A stretch of 64,000 nt of DNA from Candidatus Methanogranum gryphiswaldense (GCA_019262145.1 CP076745.1:1452969-1516968), one strand, 5' to 3'; positions 42,665 to 51,765 are shown, numbered from the stretch's first letter. Notes: a model not told the origin generated them from the letters alone. Made by a program: numbers and translations.

Positions 42665-43561
42665 TCAATTTTTGATCCAGGTCTTATTAATCCCCTCCCA
42701 TCTTAAGTCGCGCATCTTCTCAATGTGTTCCAAATCTGAATCCTTTAAATGACGGAAACGTTTTTGCCCGCGCACATATGAACGAATCCCATCTAAATCC
42801 TTTATTTCTCTATTTATATGAAATACCCCATTTTCATATTCAGCTAAAGGCCAAAGACCACAATCGACAGCGGCCCTGGCCAAATCTATAGTCTCATCTG
42901 AATCAACTCCCCAACCAGTCGGACAAGGCGCAAGAACATGTATGTATTTGGTACCGCGGATCTCCGATGCTTTCCTTACTTTTCTCATATAATCCTCTAA
43001 ATACCCTATACTTGCAGTGGCAGCATAAGGTATCCCGTGAGCCGCGACTATCTCAAACATATTCTTCTTTTCATGTGTATTGCCTTTGACCCTTCCGGTT
43101 ACTGGGGTAGTGGTGGTGGACGCTCCGAAAGGCGTCAGAGAACTTTTCTGCGTACCTGTGTTCATGTATGCCTCATTGTCATAACAAATGTAGATGATGT
43201 CATCATTACGGTCTATCGCACCAGAAAGCGCCTGTATCCCTATATCTGCAGTACCTCCATCTCCCGCAAACCCAACAATCTGAAAATCAGATATTCCTCT
43301 TGCACGAAGCCCGGCCTCTACGCCGGTCATCATTGAAGCTGTACCTGCAAATGTGGATATCATGGCGTTGTTACCAAAACATAATTGAGGGAAATTGAAA
43401 CCTACAGCCGACATGCATCCTGCTGGAAGAACAGCAACCGCCCTTTCCCCCAAAACCTTTAATGCTATTCTAACGGCAAGACTGCCTCCGCATCCAGCAC
43501 ATGCTTTGTGTCCAAAAAAATATTCATCTTCGGTGATATTTCTTGCATTTGGAACAATCAT
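42665..43561 (-). CDS. 2-oxoacid:ferredoxin oxidoreductase, beta (TPP) subunit
   Basis: 298 residues. GHKACAGCGGSLAVR near the N-terminus supplies cluster/TPP-region cysteines, and GDGGTADIGIQALSGAIDRND with the NEAYMNTG segment is the TPP-Mg motif of the PorB/VorB type. It catalyses CoA-dependent oxidative decarboxylation of a 2-oxoacid, or the reverse with low-potential ferredoxin. Last of four overlapping genes (gamma-delta-alpha-beta). Pyruvate, branched-chain and aryl oxoacids are all possible; the neighbouring ligase and aminotransferase favour a non-pyruvate substrate. Confidence 0.92.
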   Translation of the reverse strand: MIVPNARNITEDEYFFGHKACAGCGGSLAVRIALKVLGERAVAVLPAGCMSAVGFNFPQLCFGNNAMISTFAGTASMMTGVEAGLRARGISDFQIVGFAGDGGTADIGIQALSGAIDRNDDIIYICYDNEAYMNTGTQKSSLTPFGASTTTTPVTGRVKGNTHEKKNMFEIVAAHGIPYAATASIGYLEDYMRKVRKASEIRGTKYIHVLAPCPTGWGVDSDETIDLARAAVDCGLWPLAEYENGVFHINREIKDLDGIRSYVRGQKRFRHLKDSDLEHIEKMRDLRWEGINKTWIKN

Positions 43562-44724
43562 ATGTTCACACCCTCCACTCCGATGAACGCTATGTCCTTC
43601 TTACCCTCGACCATATCTAAAAATATCTTTTGAATATCATTTTCCGTTATGTCCTTTCCTCCAAGGCCGCCTATACGATTCAGAGTTGGAACGCAAACAC
43701 CTTCATTGTGCAAAGCTGCACATACATTTATGAAAACAGTCCCCGCGTATCCAAATGATATGTCCTTCTCCAAAACACATACAGACTTGGCACCGGACAC
43801 CGCCACCGATATTTCCTTATGAGGAAAAGGCCGCATATAGCGAATACGTATTACTCCTGCTCTTATTCCTTTCTTGCGCATAGATTCGGTAACATTCTTA
43901 CACAACCCAGATATGCTGCCGAGTGTAATTATTACAAATTCCGCATCTTCGCACAGATATTTCTCTATTAACCCTGTGTATCTTCTACCAAATAACTTAG
44001 CGAAAGATTCCTCTGTCTCTAATATCTCTTTTCTAGAATTCTGTATACCTATATGTTCTCCGATTTTGAAAATGGTATTATATTCCGGACCAGCTGAAAA
44101 ACAAAGATTCTTTGGATTGTCAAAATCTATTCTATTCTCAGTAGAATACTCCGGAAGAAATGCGTCTGCCTGATCCTGATCGGGTATGTCCACAGGTTCA
44201 TAAGTGTGGGTAAGATGAAAGCCATCAAGATTTATCATGAAAGGCGTCGATACGTCACAATTCTCCGATATACGATAGCTCATCAATGCCAAATCAAGAC
44301 TCTCCTGTGCATCCTGCGCATAAACTTGTATCCACCCACAATCCAACTGTGATAGGGAATCGCGCTGATCCCCGTATATGTTCCATGGAAGTGCCGTAGA
44401 ACGATTGGCGTTCATCATTACGATAGGGAATCTTCCACCAGCCGCATATGGAAGACATTCAGCCATGTACAGAAGTCCCTGGGAAGAAGTTGCTGTGAAT
44501 GTTCTAACACCCGTAGCTGAAGCTCCGATGACACATGATAATGCTGAATGCTCGGATTCTACATGTATAAATTCGGAATTTAGAACTCCACTACCAACCA
44601 TTTCAGAAAGCCGTTCTACAACTATCGTCTGCGGTGTTATAGGATAAGCAGATATAACCTCCGGTCTAGCTAATCTTATTCCATGTGCAAATGCTTCATT
44701 TCCCGATATGAAAAAGCGAGTCAT
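43558..44724 (-). CDS. 2-oxoacid:ferredoxin oxidoreductase, alpha subunit
   Basis: 388 residues. Starts MTRFFISGNEAFAHGIRLA; AYPITPQTIVVERLSE and FIHVESEHSALSCVIGASATGVRTFTATSSQG are the conserved pyrimidine-binding region of PorA-type subunits. A C-terminal domain carries GVIRIRYMRPFP and SVCVLEKDISFG. Four-nucleotide overlaps with both flanking subunit genes show tight co-translation. Substrate not determined. Confidence 0.92.
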   Translation of the reverse strand: MTRFFISGNEAFAHGIRLARPEVISAYPITPQTIVVERLSEMVGSGVLNSEFIHVESEHSALSCVIGASATGVRTFTATSSQGLLYMAECLPYAAGGRFPIVMMNANRSTALPWNIYGDQRDSLSQLDCGWIQVYAQDAQESLDLALMSYRISENCDVSTPFMINLDGFHLTHTYEPVDIPDQDQADAFLPEYSTENRIDFDNPKNLCFSAGPEYNTIFKIGEHIGIQNSRKEILETEESFAKLFGRRYTGLIEKYLCEDAEFVIITLGSISGLCKNVTESMRKKGIRAGVIRIRYMRPFPHKEISVAVSGAKSVCVLEKDISFGYAGTVFINVCAALHNEGVCVPTLNRIGGLGGKDITENDIQKIFLDMVEGKKDIAFIGVEGVNI

Positions 44725-45017
44725 TGCCGTTCCACCTTCATGATAATTGAATCATGCTTACAGATCTTTGAACATATACCGCAACCTTTACAAAAATCAT
44801 AATCTACGAATACTTTCCCATTTTCTCTATATATGGCGCCATCTGGGCAATATAGATAACATTGAAGACATCCGGTACACTTTATGGAATCTATTATTGG
44901 CCTTATTTCTCTCCACCCTGAATTTTTAGATACGAGAAATCCTGCTTCATAAGAAGTGTTTTTAGGACAAGTCTCCATATTCCAGATAGGAACATTGTCG
45001 CGTATGTATGGCTTCAT
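44721..45017 (-). CDS. 2-oxoacid:ferredoxin oxidoreductase, delta (2x[4Fe-4S]) subunit
   Basis: 98 residues with two ferredoxin motifs, CTGCLQCYLYCP at about 48-59 and CKGCGICSKIC at about 76-86, carrying two [4Fe-4S] clusters that pass electrons from TPP to external ferredoxin. The N-terminal half holds the PorD-type WREIRPIID segment. Four-nucleotide overlaps with the gamma and alpha genes. Confidence 0.93.
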   Translation of the reverse strand: MKPYIRDNVPIWNMETCPKNTSYEAGFLVSKNSGWREIRPIIDSIKCTGCLQCYLYCPDGAIYRENGKVFVDYDFCKGCGICSKICKHDSIIMKVERQ

Positions 45018-45556
45018 GAAGTGATCCCCATCAATTTATTATACGCGGCCTCAACCACTTGTTTATTCTTTTCCCAGAGGCATTCCGGTAATGTGGACTC
45101 TACACCCTTATTGACTGCATCCAATGATATCCCTCCCCAAACTGCGATCAAAGCACCTACCATCGCTGTATTTGAAATTGGTGACCCCAGGACCTTAGAT
45201 GATAAATTAGACCCATCAAAGGAGATGATCCCGTCATCCTGAAAAACCTTGTTCGTGTTTACAATTGCCTTTTCGCCATTCTCTGGTAAAATACCAGAAA
45301 AAAGAGTACTATCCAAATAAACTGTAAAATCAGCATTGGTTATCTCGTTTCTGCTAACAACAGGTAATTTAGACATCTTGGTAAACGCTCTTACTGGTGC
45401 ACCGCGACGTTCCGGACCAAAAGACGGAAATGCAAGAGCATAATTGCAGTCATTATCAGAAATGTATGCCGTTCCCAGCAACCTTGCGGCAGTAAAAGCT
45501 CCCTGACCACCTCTTCCGTACCACGTTACATTAATATGATTTTTATTGTGTGACAT
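45014..45556 (-). CDS. 2-oxoacid:ferredoxin oxidoreductase, gamma subunit
   Basis: 180 residues. INVTWYGRGGQGAFTAARLLGTA at 8-30, followed by FPSFGPERRGAPVRAF, are the canonical PorG/VorG blocks. First gene of the four-subunit operon. Its short upstream region contains the inverted repeat CACTC-N7-GAGTG (45565-45581) but no clear TATA box, so transcription could start there or read through from the ABC operon past a terminator. Confidence 0.93.
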   Translation of the reverse strand: MSHNKNHINVTWYGRGGQGAFTAARLLGTAYISDNDCNYALAFPSFGPERRGAPVRAFTKMSKLPVVSRNEITNADFTVYLDSTLFSGILPENGEKAIVNTNKVFQDDGIISFDGSNLSSKVLGSPISNTAMVGALIAVWGGISLDAVNKGVESTLPECLWEKNKQVVEAAYNKLMGITS

Positions 45557-45599
45557 ATCTCTAACACTCCAGTTTTGAGTGCGCGTTCAATAACTTTGT

Positions 45600-45625
45600 A
45601 AAAAAATTATGGGGGCTTTCGCCCC
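45600..45625 (-). terminator. Terminator of the ABC transporter operon
   Basis: GGGGC-GAAA-GCCCC (45612-45625), a 5-bp stem closed by a GNRA tetraloop, followed by CCATAATTTTTTT. Lies 5 nt behind the ATPase gene stop. Confidence 0.7.
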
Positions 45626-45629
45626 TTAA

Positions 45630-46448
45630 TTAGTTTTCCATTACATTTTCCTTTTCCAATCCTTCAAGTATGCTCTTGCGCAATGCTACAAACTCCGGTG
45701 CTGAACGATCTCTGGGTCTAGACCAGGGTATCTCTATTATTTCCTTGATCTTCGTTGGACGTTTTGATAGTATGACTGCCCTATCAGACAAATATACTGC
45801 CTCATCGACCGAATGAGTGATGAAGATTATTGTCTGGTCTGTAGACCGCAAAATCTCTATCAACTGTGCCTGCATTATGTTACGCGTCTGGGAATCCAAT
45901 GCACCGAACGGCTCATCCATCAATATCACATCTGGCTTTACCACTAATGCCCTTGCAATCCCCACCCTCTGCTTCATACCACCTGAAAGTTCATTTACCC
46001 TTGAATCAGCAAATTTCTCAAGACCGACAAGTTTGATGTATTGTTCAGCCCTTTCATGGCGTTCCTTCTTGGATACGCCGGCGATCTCAAGACCGATCTC
46101 AACATTTTTTCTCACCGATCTCCAGGGTAACAAAGCGAAATCCTGGAACACCATCCCTCTATCCGCACCATGTGTTGTACAAGAGCGACCATCTATCCAG
46201 ACGGCCCCACTTGTCGGAGGTATCAGACCAGCAATCAACTTTAAGAGCGTGGTCTTACCACATCCTGAAGGTCCCACCAGAGACAACAGTTCACCTTTTC
46301 TGACATCGAGTGATAAATCCTCAATGACATCAGTGTCACTCTTCGAATGATGATATGATTTGCTGAGTCCTATTATCCTTATCTGTGATTCTTCTGTCTG
46401 AGAAAATCCGCCACCCAACACATCTGATTCCACACCGATAGCACTCAT
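45630..46448 (-). CDS. ABC transporter ATP-binding protein (SsuB/TauB/nitrate type)
   Basis: 272 residues. Walker A GPSGCGKTT at 59-67, Q-loop FQDFALLPWRSV, signature LSGGMKQR at 154-161, Walker B VILMDEP at 174-180 and switch His in IIFITHSVDEAV. The order and spacing, with DEAVYLSDR, are those of ATPases powering nitrate/sulfonate/taurine/carboxylate importers. It overlaps the permease gene by 4 nt and ends the three-gene transporter operon. Confidence 0.94.
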   Translation of the reverse strand: MSAIGVESDVLGGGFSQTEESQIRIIGLSKSYHHSKSDTDVIEDLSLDVRKGELLSLVGPSGCGKTTLLKLIAGLIPPTSGAVWIDGRSCTTHGADRGMVFQDFALLPWRSVRKNVEIGLEIAGVSKKERHERAEQYIKLVGLEKFADSRVNELSGGMKQRVGIARALVVKPDVILMDEPFGALDSQTRNIMQAQLIEILRSTDQTIIFITHSVDEAVYLSDRAVILSKRPTKIKEIIEIPWSRPRDRSAPEFVALRKSILEGLEKENVMEN

Positions 46449-47269
46449 GATGTTGCCTCCATTCCCATCTTTCTCGATATCAACTTATGCAACAAGTCCG
46501 CCACTGTCACAGTTAGTATTCCTAGTATTCCTATTAGGACGATACCCGCAAATACACCTGGCCAATATCCGATCGTCGCCATATTGCTGATGTAGAACCC
46601 AAGACCGCCTACGGGTGATGCATATAACTCTGCTGAAACTATACACATCCAGCCTATTCCTAGACCTACCTTTACACCATTCATTAGATATGGTGTTGAG
46701 GCGGGAACGACCACCTTCGTGAAGATCTGTGATTTTGTGGCACCCAGCGTCTTTACAGCATCTATCCAATTGGAATCAATCTTGTGAACACCGAATATTA
46801 CACTCGTCAGTAATGGGAAGAATATTCCCACGAACACAACCATCAATGGTCCAAAGTTGTATCCCCATAGGACCACGAACAGTGGTGCCCAAGCAACAGG
46901 GGCGATTGGCCTCAACACTTCTATGGACGGTGACATCAGTTCATTCAATGGCTTTATACATCCAAGCAACAAACCGAGAGGGAATGCCACAATGAATGCC
47001 AACACGAAACCTTTCAGGAACGTCCCAAGACTGGATGAGATATATGTCCACACACTCCTACCTGTGGTTATATCTCCATTCTTCACAAGATACTTGAGGG
47101 CATCCCAAGTCTCAAGGGGTGTGGGAATTATCGTCCTATCAACGATTATCGCTATCACCCACCAAAGAGCAATGAGGCCTAGCAAGGATATTGCCGTAAA
47201 GGCCGACACCCTTGCTAGTTTATGCCATTTGTTGAATGGATCGTATGATATCTTAATCCCAGATGTCAT
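46445..47269 (-). CDS. ABC transporter permease (SsuC/TauC type)
   Basis: 274 residues with about six hydrophobic segments (first at 21-45, ISLLGLIALWWVIAIIV). EVLRPIAPVAWAPLFVVLWG, then DAVKTLGATKSQIFTKVVVPASTP, is the EAA loop that docks to the ATPase in BPD_transp_1 permeases of the SsuC/TauC/NrtB group. Located between the binding-protein and ATPase genes. Confidence 0.94.
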   Translation of the reverse strand: MTSGIKISYDPFNKWHKLARVSAFTAISLLGLIALWWVIAIIVDRTIIPTPLETWDALKYLVKNGDITTGRSVWTYISSSLGTFLKGFVLAFIVAFPLGLLLGCIKPLNELMSPSIEVLRPIAPVAWAPLFVVLWGYNFGPLMVVFVGIFFPLLTSVIFGVHKIDSNWIDAVKTLGATKSQIFTKVVVPASTPYLMNGVKVGLGIGWMCIVSAELYASPVGGLGFYISNMATIGYWPGVFAGIVLIGILGILTVTVADLLHKLISRKMGMEATS

Positions 47270-47279
47270 TTGATCACAA

Positions 47280-48551
47280 TCAATCGTTGGTCCACTTGTT
47301 GTTTATGCTTGCTGATACGATAGATGGCAATCCAGGTACTCCAAAGTCAGCTTCATTGGCCAACAATGCTGTAATGACACCTGCACCTGTTGGTACAGAT
47401 GTGAACACCGCGTTTATTCCAGCCTGTGTAAAGAATGACTCTGACTGTCCTGGAAGTTTAGTGTTCGCAAGATCCAGTGCAAGATCGTGTATGCTACCTG
47501 CAATTAGTGAGAATCTTACCGTGGTTACACTATCATACTCAGGTGTATCATCGCCCTGTGACAAAGCGCTCTTTATGTACGAATCGTCAACAAGCGCATT
47601 AGCATAGTCTGTGTAACTATCGAATCCCAATGAAGTCACAGAGTAAAACACTGCACCCAATCCTTCAAGGCTCTCTGCCAGATTTGCTGTATTCGATTTG
47701 AGTACTGACAATGGATTGCTTACAGTATAGTCCGAATCGATTAGACCATACTCCGTGTCCTGCAATGCCGCGATAACATCATCTGTAGTAGCAGTATTGC
47801 CGAGCTGAGTCTTGACAAGTTCGATCAACCAGAGATAATCTGAATCGTTCGGATTCTCAACACCCTTTGCAATCGTTTCATTGAGCCAGTATCCTGCCTG
47901 AAGTATAGCCCATGTTGTCCTGTCTGAAGCATCTTCATTTGCACTCAGGAAAGAGGTGTTGGCTACCAAAACACAGCACTGCTCGTGAGGAAACAACTCA
48001 TTGGTCCTTACGATAACATCATAATTTGCATCATCATCAATAAGTGCCAACTGTGGCTGCCATGTGAGTCCTATATCCACTCCCAGTGAGAGAATGGTTG
48101 CTGCCGAGCCCGTAGTTACGATATACCCCACTTCTCCATCCTTCAATTCCTGTCCCTGCGTCCAAGCAACGAGCTTAAGTTCTTTTGTCTCTCCATTCTC
48201 GACCTTAGATGGATCATTTAGATATTCTTCTATCAATTTCTTCAATTGTATGTGCTGAACTGCAACTGTACCGGGAGTTCCGATGACAAGACCTTCCCAG
48301 CCTGCAGCTCTGTAAATAACATCGCCTGTTCCATTCTCGGCCGCTTCTATCGATTCAAGCACGAAAAGCGTAGAAGGGTCAATTTCATTTACATCATAAT
48401 AAAAACCTGAACCCACAGACTGAATACCTGCGATCAAGCTAATCTCTTCATTTCTTTTATTATTGTTATCGGAAGCAAATAGGAAAATTCCTACTGCAGC
48501 AACAACAATGACCGCAGCAACTGCGACCGCTATTAATTTTAGATTTGCCAT
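47280..48551 (-). CDS. ABC transporter substrate-binding protein (NMT1/SsuA-like), N-terminally anchored
   Basis: 423 residues. One hydrophobic segment at 5-27 (KLIAVAVAAVIVVAAVGIFLFA) is not followed by a lipobox, so it is probably an uncleaved membrane anchor. The mature part has two lobes consistent with the NMT1/SsuA class (GVDIGLTWQPQLALID, NELFPHEQCCVLVANT, and a C-terminal FFTQAGINAVFTSVPTGAG). It is larger than typical SsuA (about 320), with an insert around 240-330. First gene of the operon; GGAG lies 8 nt before the ATG. Ligand unknown: sulfonate, nitrate-like anion or organic acid. Confidence 0.85.
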   Translation of the reverse strand: MANLKLIAVAVAAVIVVAAVGIFLFASDNNNKRNEEISLIAGIQSVGSGFYYDVNEIDPSTLFVLESIEAAENGTGDVIYRAAGWEGLVIGTPGTVAVQHIQLKKLIEEYLNDPSKVENGETKELKLVAWTQGQELKDGEVGYIVTTGSAATILSLGVDIGLTWQPQLALIDDDANYDVIVRTNELFPHEQCCVLVANTSFLSANEDASDRTTWAILQAGYWLNETIAKGVENPNDSDYLWLIELVKTQLGNTATTDDVIAALQDTEYGLIDSDYTVSNPLSVLKSNTANLAESLEGLGAVFYSVTSLGFDSYTDYANALVDDSYIKSALSQGDDTPEYDSVTTVRFSLIAGSIHDLALDLANTKLPGQSESFFTQAGINAVFTSVPTGAGVITALLANEADFGVPGLPSIVSASINNKWTND

Positions 48552-48914
48552 ATTCTTTACTCCGTTTCATTCTAATGTGGTAATCTTTCAACTTCTGATA
48601 GAACGCCTATGACGTTCGTCTTCTGTCTATTTCCACTTTGGAAACATTGTCTCCGAAATGCATACTAATTCGATAGATATAATTGGTTTTGACAATTTTA
48701 TTCTTTAATGAATAATAATTAAATAAATAATTCATATAATAACAATAAAATTCATTTATGAATATAAATAATAATTAATTCTAAAATATTATTCGAAGTC
48801 GATATATTATTCTCAAAATCAAATTCAACAATAAATGATTAATTATAAGTTTATATAAAAAAACATCAAATTCTAATCTCTTTGACAACTAAGTAGTCGT
48901 CTGAAACTAAAGCT
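48552..48914. other. 363-bp AT-rich intergenic region with ABC-operon leader
   Basis: No gene seen. The minus-strand TATA box ATTATATCT (48675-48683) predicts a transcription start near 48655 and a leader of about 100 nt. Two small stem-loops fall in that leader: TTTCC/GGAAA (48630-48644) and GAACG/CGTTC (48601-48617). The right part (48700-48860) is almost only A/T. Confidence 0.55.
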
Positions 48915-49715
48915 TTAGTATAATTCCGGCCTTCTTCTATCAAAATAGGAGATGTTCAACATATCATTGTCCTGTCCGTTCCTTGGAAGAACACCTTCCA
49001 AGCAACATGTCAACATGTGCTCATCGTCACCGAAATATTCGGCCATAACCCTGCCTTTGGGATCCATTACAGTACAGCCACCACCGAAGATGGCGTCTAT
49101 GCCGTTGTGCCCTACGGCGTTGCATGCGGCAACATACATGCCATTATCATTCGCTCTGGCTGGAAGAAATCTACCCCATGTTTCCTTTCTTCTTTCTCCG
49201 CCTATGCCGGAGCAATGTGGCAAGAGTACCAACTCGGCACCTTTCGCCCTCAGGACCGTGGAAATATCCGGTATATGTCCTTCCCAACACAGATGCACCC
49301 CCAGACAGACCTTTTCCAATGATATGACAGGTATCTTGTCACCGGCCGAGAATACATCTCTCTCGTTGTTACCGAGATGTGTTTTTCTGTACACCATCGT
49401 GTCACCTGTTGGCGTGACCGTCATCTGTGTGAGATAGAGGCCACTGTCCAAATTCTCCATGAACCCAAAAACCACTATGATGCCATTTTCCGATGATGAA
49501 CGTGATATCCTCTGAACATATGGGTCGTTGATCTTTAACGAATGCCTATCTGGCCCCTTGGTGGTGTATCCTGTTAGACACGCCTCCGGAAAACAAACTA
49601 TGTCGGAACCTAATGATGCGGCTTCACATATCGACTCGACGATCTTAGAAGAATTCACATCTGTTTGACCTACGACGGAATTCATCTGCACCATCGACAA
49701 TTGTATGCCCATCAT
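48915..49715 (-). CDS. Carbon-nitrogen hydrolase (nitrilase superfamily)
   Basis: 266 residues, the size of single-domain nitrilase-fold amidases. The Glu-Lys-Cys triad is visible: Glu early in the protein near the VCFPEACLTGY block, Lys in VYRKTHLGNNE, Cys in LGVHLCWEGHIPD. AACNAVGHNG and GGGCTVMDPKGRV are the usual C-terminal strands. It hydrolyses an amide or related C-N bond; substrate unknown. Start at ATG 49715 or the next codon. Its promoter region overlaps that of the divergent HAD gene. Confidence 0.9.
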   Translation of the reverse strand: MMGIQLSMVQMNSVVGQTDVNSSKIVESICEAASLGSDIVCFPEACLTGYTTKGPDRHSLKINDPYVQRISRSSSENGIIVVFGFMENLDSGLYLTQMTVTPTGDTMVYRKTHLGNNERDVFSAGDKIPVISLEKVCLGVHLCWEGHIPDISTVLRAKGAELVLLPHCSGIGGERRKETWGRFLPARANDNGMYVAACNAVGHNGIDAIFGGGCTVMDPKGRVMAEYFGDDEHMLTCCLEGVLPRNGQDNDMLNISYFDRRRPELY

Positions 49716-49814
49716 CGATATCCGATAACGCCTCTATCGACAATAATCTTTGTGAATGCTTGTTTCATCTACCGTACGAAAGAAATTAAAATAACTGTCA
49801 TCTATCCAGTCAAC

Positions 49815-50474
49815 ATGAGGAAATACGATCTCGTATGTTTTGACATGGACGGCGTACTCACCGACATCAGAAGTTCCTGGTGCTGGATCCATAGATGTTT
49901 TGAAGTGGACAACGAGGAGTCATACAAGTTATTCTGTAACGGAGAGATCAATGAGCCAGAATTCATGAAAAGAGATATTGAGCTCTGGCATTCTGTCAAA
50001 CCAGATGTCAATCACAACGATCTTATCAGATTCTTCAAAGATATGCCTCTGATAGGAGGCATACAAGAGACTGTAGCTTGCCTCAAAGAGAACGGGATAC
50101 ATTGTGTCATCGTCAGCGGCGGGATCGATCTTGCGGCCAAGATGCTAAAAGAAGAATTCGGTTTCGATGATTATGCCGCAGACGAACTTCTTGCAGACGA
50201 GAAAGGAATCTTGACGGGGAAAGGCATAAGACACGTGGACCTGGCTGACAAGGGGATCAACGTCAGGCAATTCATCGAAAAATATAACACTGTGCCAGAA
50301 CGTACGGTTTCAATTGGAAATTCCTTTACGGACATTCCCATGTTCAAGAACAGTGGAATGTCGATAGCATTCAACCCGACGGACATATACACCGAAGAAG
50401 CCGCCACATATACAATTAGGTCGAAGAACATCGCCGATGTACTGGATTATATCATCGGCGATGAAAATGAGTAA
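49815..50474 (+). CDS. HAD-superfamily phosphatase (phosphoserine phosphatase-like)
   Basis: 219 residues from ATG 49815, chosen because the Asp nucleophile motif DMDGVLTD then lies at 10-17 and a TTAAAATAA box is about 25 bp upstream; the longer open frame adds 50 residues antisense to the nitrilase start. Motif II is VIVSGG, motif III/IV GNSFTDIPMFKNSG. The all-helical cap and LKENGIHCVIVSGGIDLAAKML resemble SerB-type phosphatases. Likely a small phosphomonoester phosphatase; phosphoserine is only a suggestion. Confidence 0.88.
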   Translation: MRKYDLVCFDMDGVLTDIRSSWCWIHRCFEVDNEESYKLFCNGEINEPEFMKRDIELWHSVKPDVNHNDLIRFFKDMPLIGGIQETVACLKENGIHCVIVSGGIDLAAKMLKEEFGFDDYAADELLADEKGILTGKGIRHVDLADKGINVRQFIEKYNTVPERTVSIGNSFTDIPMFKNSGMSIAFNPTDIYTEEAATYTIRSKNIADVLDYIIGDENE

Positions 50475-50476
50475 AA

Positions 50477-50498
50477 GGGGTGGGTTCCCACCTCTTTT
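50477..50498. terminator. Bidirectional hairpin terminator
   Basis: GGGGTGGG pairs with CCCACCTC around a 2-4 nt loop, with TCTTTTG on the plus side and an AAAAG/CTTTT flank for the minus side. It sits between the converging HAD and zinc-finger genes. Confidence 0.55.
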
Positions 50499-50501
50499 GT
50501 A

Positions 50502-51185
50502 TCAGTTATCGTCATCATCGTCTTCGATCTGATACTCGGACTCGTCAAACTCGAACTCCTCTTCTTGGAATTCCATAACGGCATAGTCCTTTGGTCTGAT
50601 CTTGGCGTATACCCTTCTGATCTCTCTTGCTTCCGCATCCCCTCTGCGCAACAGACGCGTCTTTGTCTTTATGGCATGGACGACAGCATCGAAATGCTCG
50701 AAGGACAATAACATTCCAACAGAAAATTCATCATCAGGCTCTGCATCGATACGGAACGGAACGGTCCTATGATTGTCATTGACCGATATCTTCACACTTA
50801 TGACATCGAACTGCTTTACCCATAACTTCTTGATATCAGAGGCCAGCACTTTGTTCCTACGCATCCCATCATCGGTATCGATAAGCGTTACACATACTCT
50901 TCTTCCATCATCCAAATAGAACTCGTCATCGACCTCGATGAGCTCGTTCTCCTCTACTAAGGTCTTTGTCTTCTCAGTTACCTCTCCGTCACTGAAAAGT
51001 ACGGGGATCTCAAACTGCCTTGGGATCCTTATGGATTCCGAGAAGATACGCATGCACTCACTGCATTGGAAGGTCCCGGTTATGTTATCCTTGCCTATCC
51101 TGGCCTTGAGTATAGCGTGCTCCGTCACATCATCACATTTCGGGCATAGATAGTAAATAAAATCGGGCATCTCTCTTACGGCCAT
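50502..51185 (-). CDS. HVO_0476-type zinc-finger protein
   Basis: 227 residues. The N-terminal zinc site is YLCPKCDDVTEHAILK...FQCSECMRIF (two CxxC pairs about 26 residues apart). A beta-rich middle with TLIDTDDGMRRNKVLASDIKKLW is conserved in this archaeal family. The C-terminus is strongly acidic, ending in six Asp and an Asn. The family is widespread in euryarchaea and uncharacterised, perhaps acting in RNA or ribosome biology. Five nt separate it from the MBL gene upstream, so they probably form an operon. Confidence 0.85.
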   Translation of the reverse strand: MAVREMPDFIYYLCPKCDDVTEHAILKARIGKDNITGTFQCSECMRIFSESIRIPRQFEIPVLFSDGEVTEKTKTLVEENELIEVDDEFYLDDGRRVCVTLIDTDDGMRRNKVLASDIKKLWVKQFDVISVKISVNDNHRTVPFRIDAEPDDEFSVGMLLSFEHFDAVVHAIKTKTRLLRRGDAEAREIRRVYAKIRPKDYAVMEFQEEEFEFDESEYQIEDDDDDN

Positions 51186-51189
51186 TGTA

Positions 51190-51765
51190 TCACCTTTCGG
51201 TCATGAAGGGATGATCGTGTCCCGGTATGACCATGTCTGCGTAACCTGTTATCTTTTTTAAACTTTCTAACGCAAGCTTAGCGTCATAGTTCACTTTCGG
51301 GGGCACCATCTTCAAAACATTGTCCTTCAACGGTATAGCGTCACCGGCGATCGCATATTTGACGTCCGAATCGATGAAGACGCTGATCGAACCCGGCGTA
51401 TGGCCCGGGGTATGCACCAATCTTATACCTTTCGTCAGGTCCATGTCCTCGTCGATGATCCTGGCACCGTTTATCTGACCTTTCTCCCCTGAATGAACGA
51501 TGAACTCGGCCTTGGGAAACATATCGTTATTTCCTATATGGTCGGAATGAGTGTGCGTTAGAACGACTACGTCCACATCCTTTGGTAATACCATCAGCTG
51601 CTTGAACGATGTCTTCATGTCTGCCTGACGTTGTTTAGAACTTGTATCCACTACAATGTTCATATCCTCCGTGCGGATCAGCGTCGAGGTCGAATGTGCC
51701 TCGAGAACGTTTCCCTCAGCATCTCTTTTAAGATTCCCGATAGCGAGAACATCCAAACTTATCAT
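51190..51765 (-). CDS. Metallo-beta-lactamase-fold hydrolase
   Basis: 191 residues from ATG 51765; a GTTTATTATC box about 25 bp upstream fits a leaderless start there. The metal motif is LTHTHSDHIGN, with HTPGHTPGSISVF and a later IPGHDHPF strand as further ligand positions. This is the compact glyoxalase-II-like type. Substrate unknown. It shares a 65-bp divergent promoter region with the methyltransferase gene. Confidence 0.88.
   Translation of the reverse strand: MISLDVLAIGNLKRDAEGNVLEAHSTSTLIRTEDMNIVVDTSSKQRQADMKTSFKQLMVLPKDVDVVVLTHTHSDHIGNNDMFPKAEFIVHSGEKGQINGARIIDEDMDLTKGIRLVHTPGHTPGSISVFIDSDVKYAIAGDAIPLKDNVLKMVPPKVNYDAKLALESLKKITGYADMVIPGHDHPFMTER

Noticed and set aside
49665..49814. 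50-residue N-terminal extension of the HAD phosphatase
   Set aside because: It is antisense to the nitrilase start and pushes the DMDGVLTD motif far from the N-terminus; a TATA box supports ATG 49815.
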